Shown here: one piece after another, positions 5,786 through 5,946 of the stretch
Position numbering within the stretch: the stretch's first letter is position 1
Layout: the number at the start of each line of letters is the position of its first letter
DNA from: Bacteroidota bacterium
Lineage (GTDB): Bacteria > Bacteroidota > Bacteroidia > Bacteroidales > CG2-30-32-10
Direction: 5' to 3'
DNA length: 5,946 nucleotides
NCBI GenBank assembly: GCA_013334735.1
Contig: JAAXXA010000198.1
Span: 1 to 5,946 of the forward strand
Notes under the pieces: model-generated
Databases searched by the model: none
Seen by the model: the letters and a program-made list of their open reading frames with translations, nothing else
Told to the model about the DNA's origin: nothing
Position numbers and translations under genes: made by a program

Positions 5786-5926
5786 GCTAATAACTAGCTG
5801 CATTGATTGGTGTCAGGTGGGGCGGAAGTACAAAATTAAATGTTGAAGTAATTAATTAACTTTGTAACGGAGTGACAGGAATGTTGCTATAGAACCCGCC
5901 TGAACACCAAGCAGCCAATCATTAGC
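5786..5926. repeat. Long imperfect inverted repeat, attC-like
   Basis: Left arm 5786-5822: GCTAATAACTAGCTGC, a 5-nt insert (ATTGA), TTGGTGT, CAGG, TGGGG. The reverse complement of the right arm (5895-5926) reads GCTAATGATTGGCTGC, TTGGTGT, T, CAGG, CGGG. About 30 positions match, with one 5-nt bulge, one 1-nt bulge and a few mismatches. The 72-nt apex holds a nested TACAAA (5829-5834) / TTTGTA (5861-5866) hairpin. The arms are GC-richer than everything around. Bulged, imperfectly paired arms of about 140 bp in total right after a small gene recall integron attC sites, but the ends read GCTAAT...ATTAGCC, not the canonical AAC...GTT, so a degenerate attC, a MITE-like element or a structured RNA/terminator remain open. 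Confidence 0.6.
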
Positions 5927-5946
5927 CATAATGCAAAAAATGACCT

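Noticed and set aside
5857..5864. TAACTTTG, a -7 box match inside the attC-like loop
   Set aside because: There is no correctly spaced TTG, and the first ATG after it (5880) stops after three codons.
5853..5930. Minus-strand frame of about 25 codons starting near 5927 (MANDWLLG...)
   Set aside because: It is short and lies entirely in the inverted repeat, so it is most likely a chance frame of the structured element.
5931..5946. Possible start of a next gene (ATG CAA AAA ATG ACC)
   Set aside because: Only five codons are in the window. The position just after the attC-like arm is suggestive, but too little is visible to call a gene.

Overview
The window is AT-rich (roughly 30% GC by eye) and every credible gene is on the + strand. 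It looks like Bacteroidota chromosome, probably from an uncultivated Bacteroidales- or Flavobacteriales-like lineage. The evidence is the paired lipoproteins with DUF5011-type Ig-like domains, the lack of Shine-Dalgarno sequences, a TTG-N19-TAnnTTTG promoter, a NGKRSIEAIPA-type LTA-synthase-like protein, and the GSGNGLA form of diacylglycerol-kinase domain. The species cannot be named from this sequence.

Layout. (1) 59-706 is an exported lipoprotein with one Ig-like domain and a C-terminal beta-rich domain, closed by a near-ideal terminator (722-759). (2) 809-1486 is a secreted protein of unknown family. (3) 1580-1906 is a minimal lipoprotein, little more than one DUF5011-like domain, followed by a GTAATCG-type heptamer array and a hairpin with a T-tract. 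(4) 2072-4006 is a five-helix membrane enzyme of the LTA synthase / phosphoglycerol transferase (alkaline phosphatase) superfamily. It has its own promoter, placed so that the transcript would be almost leaderless. (5) 4123-5004 is a soluble lipid kinase with a TTG start, separated from the enzyme before it by a second GTAATCG array. (6) An 11-unit heptamer array (GGCACAA family) follows it. (7) 5107-5754 is a second secreted orphan. (8) The window ends in a GC-richer, long imperfect inverted repeat with bulged bases (5786-5926), which resembles an integron attC site or another mobile-element structure.

How the genes may work together. Phosphoglycerol transferases of the LtaS/OpgB type release diacylglycerol when they use phosphatidylglycerol, and diacylglycerol kinases return that diacylglycerol to phosphatidic acid. 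The adjacency of genes 4 and 5 therefore suggests a lipid-head-group transfer and recycling pair. This is inference: the acceptor is unknown, and Bacteroidota are not known to make lipoteichoic acid. The two DUF5011 lipoproteins and the two secreted orphans are cell-envelope or surface proteins without assignable partners.

The most unusual material is non-coding. Three period-7 tandem arrays lie 13-33 bp after three stop codons, two of them combined with an inverted copy that makes a terminator-like hairpin. The attC-like structure at the right end may mark the start of a cassette array or accessory region. The remaining gaps (1-58, 1487-1579, 5755-5785) show nothing I can support.
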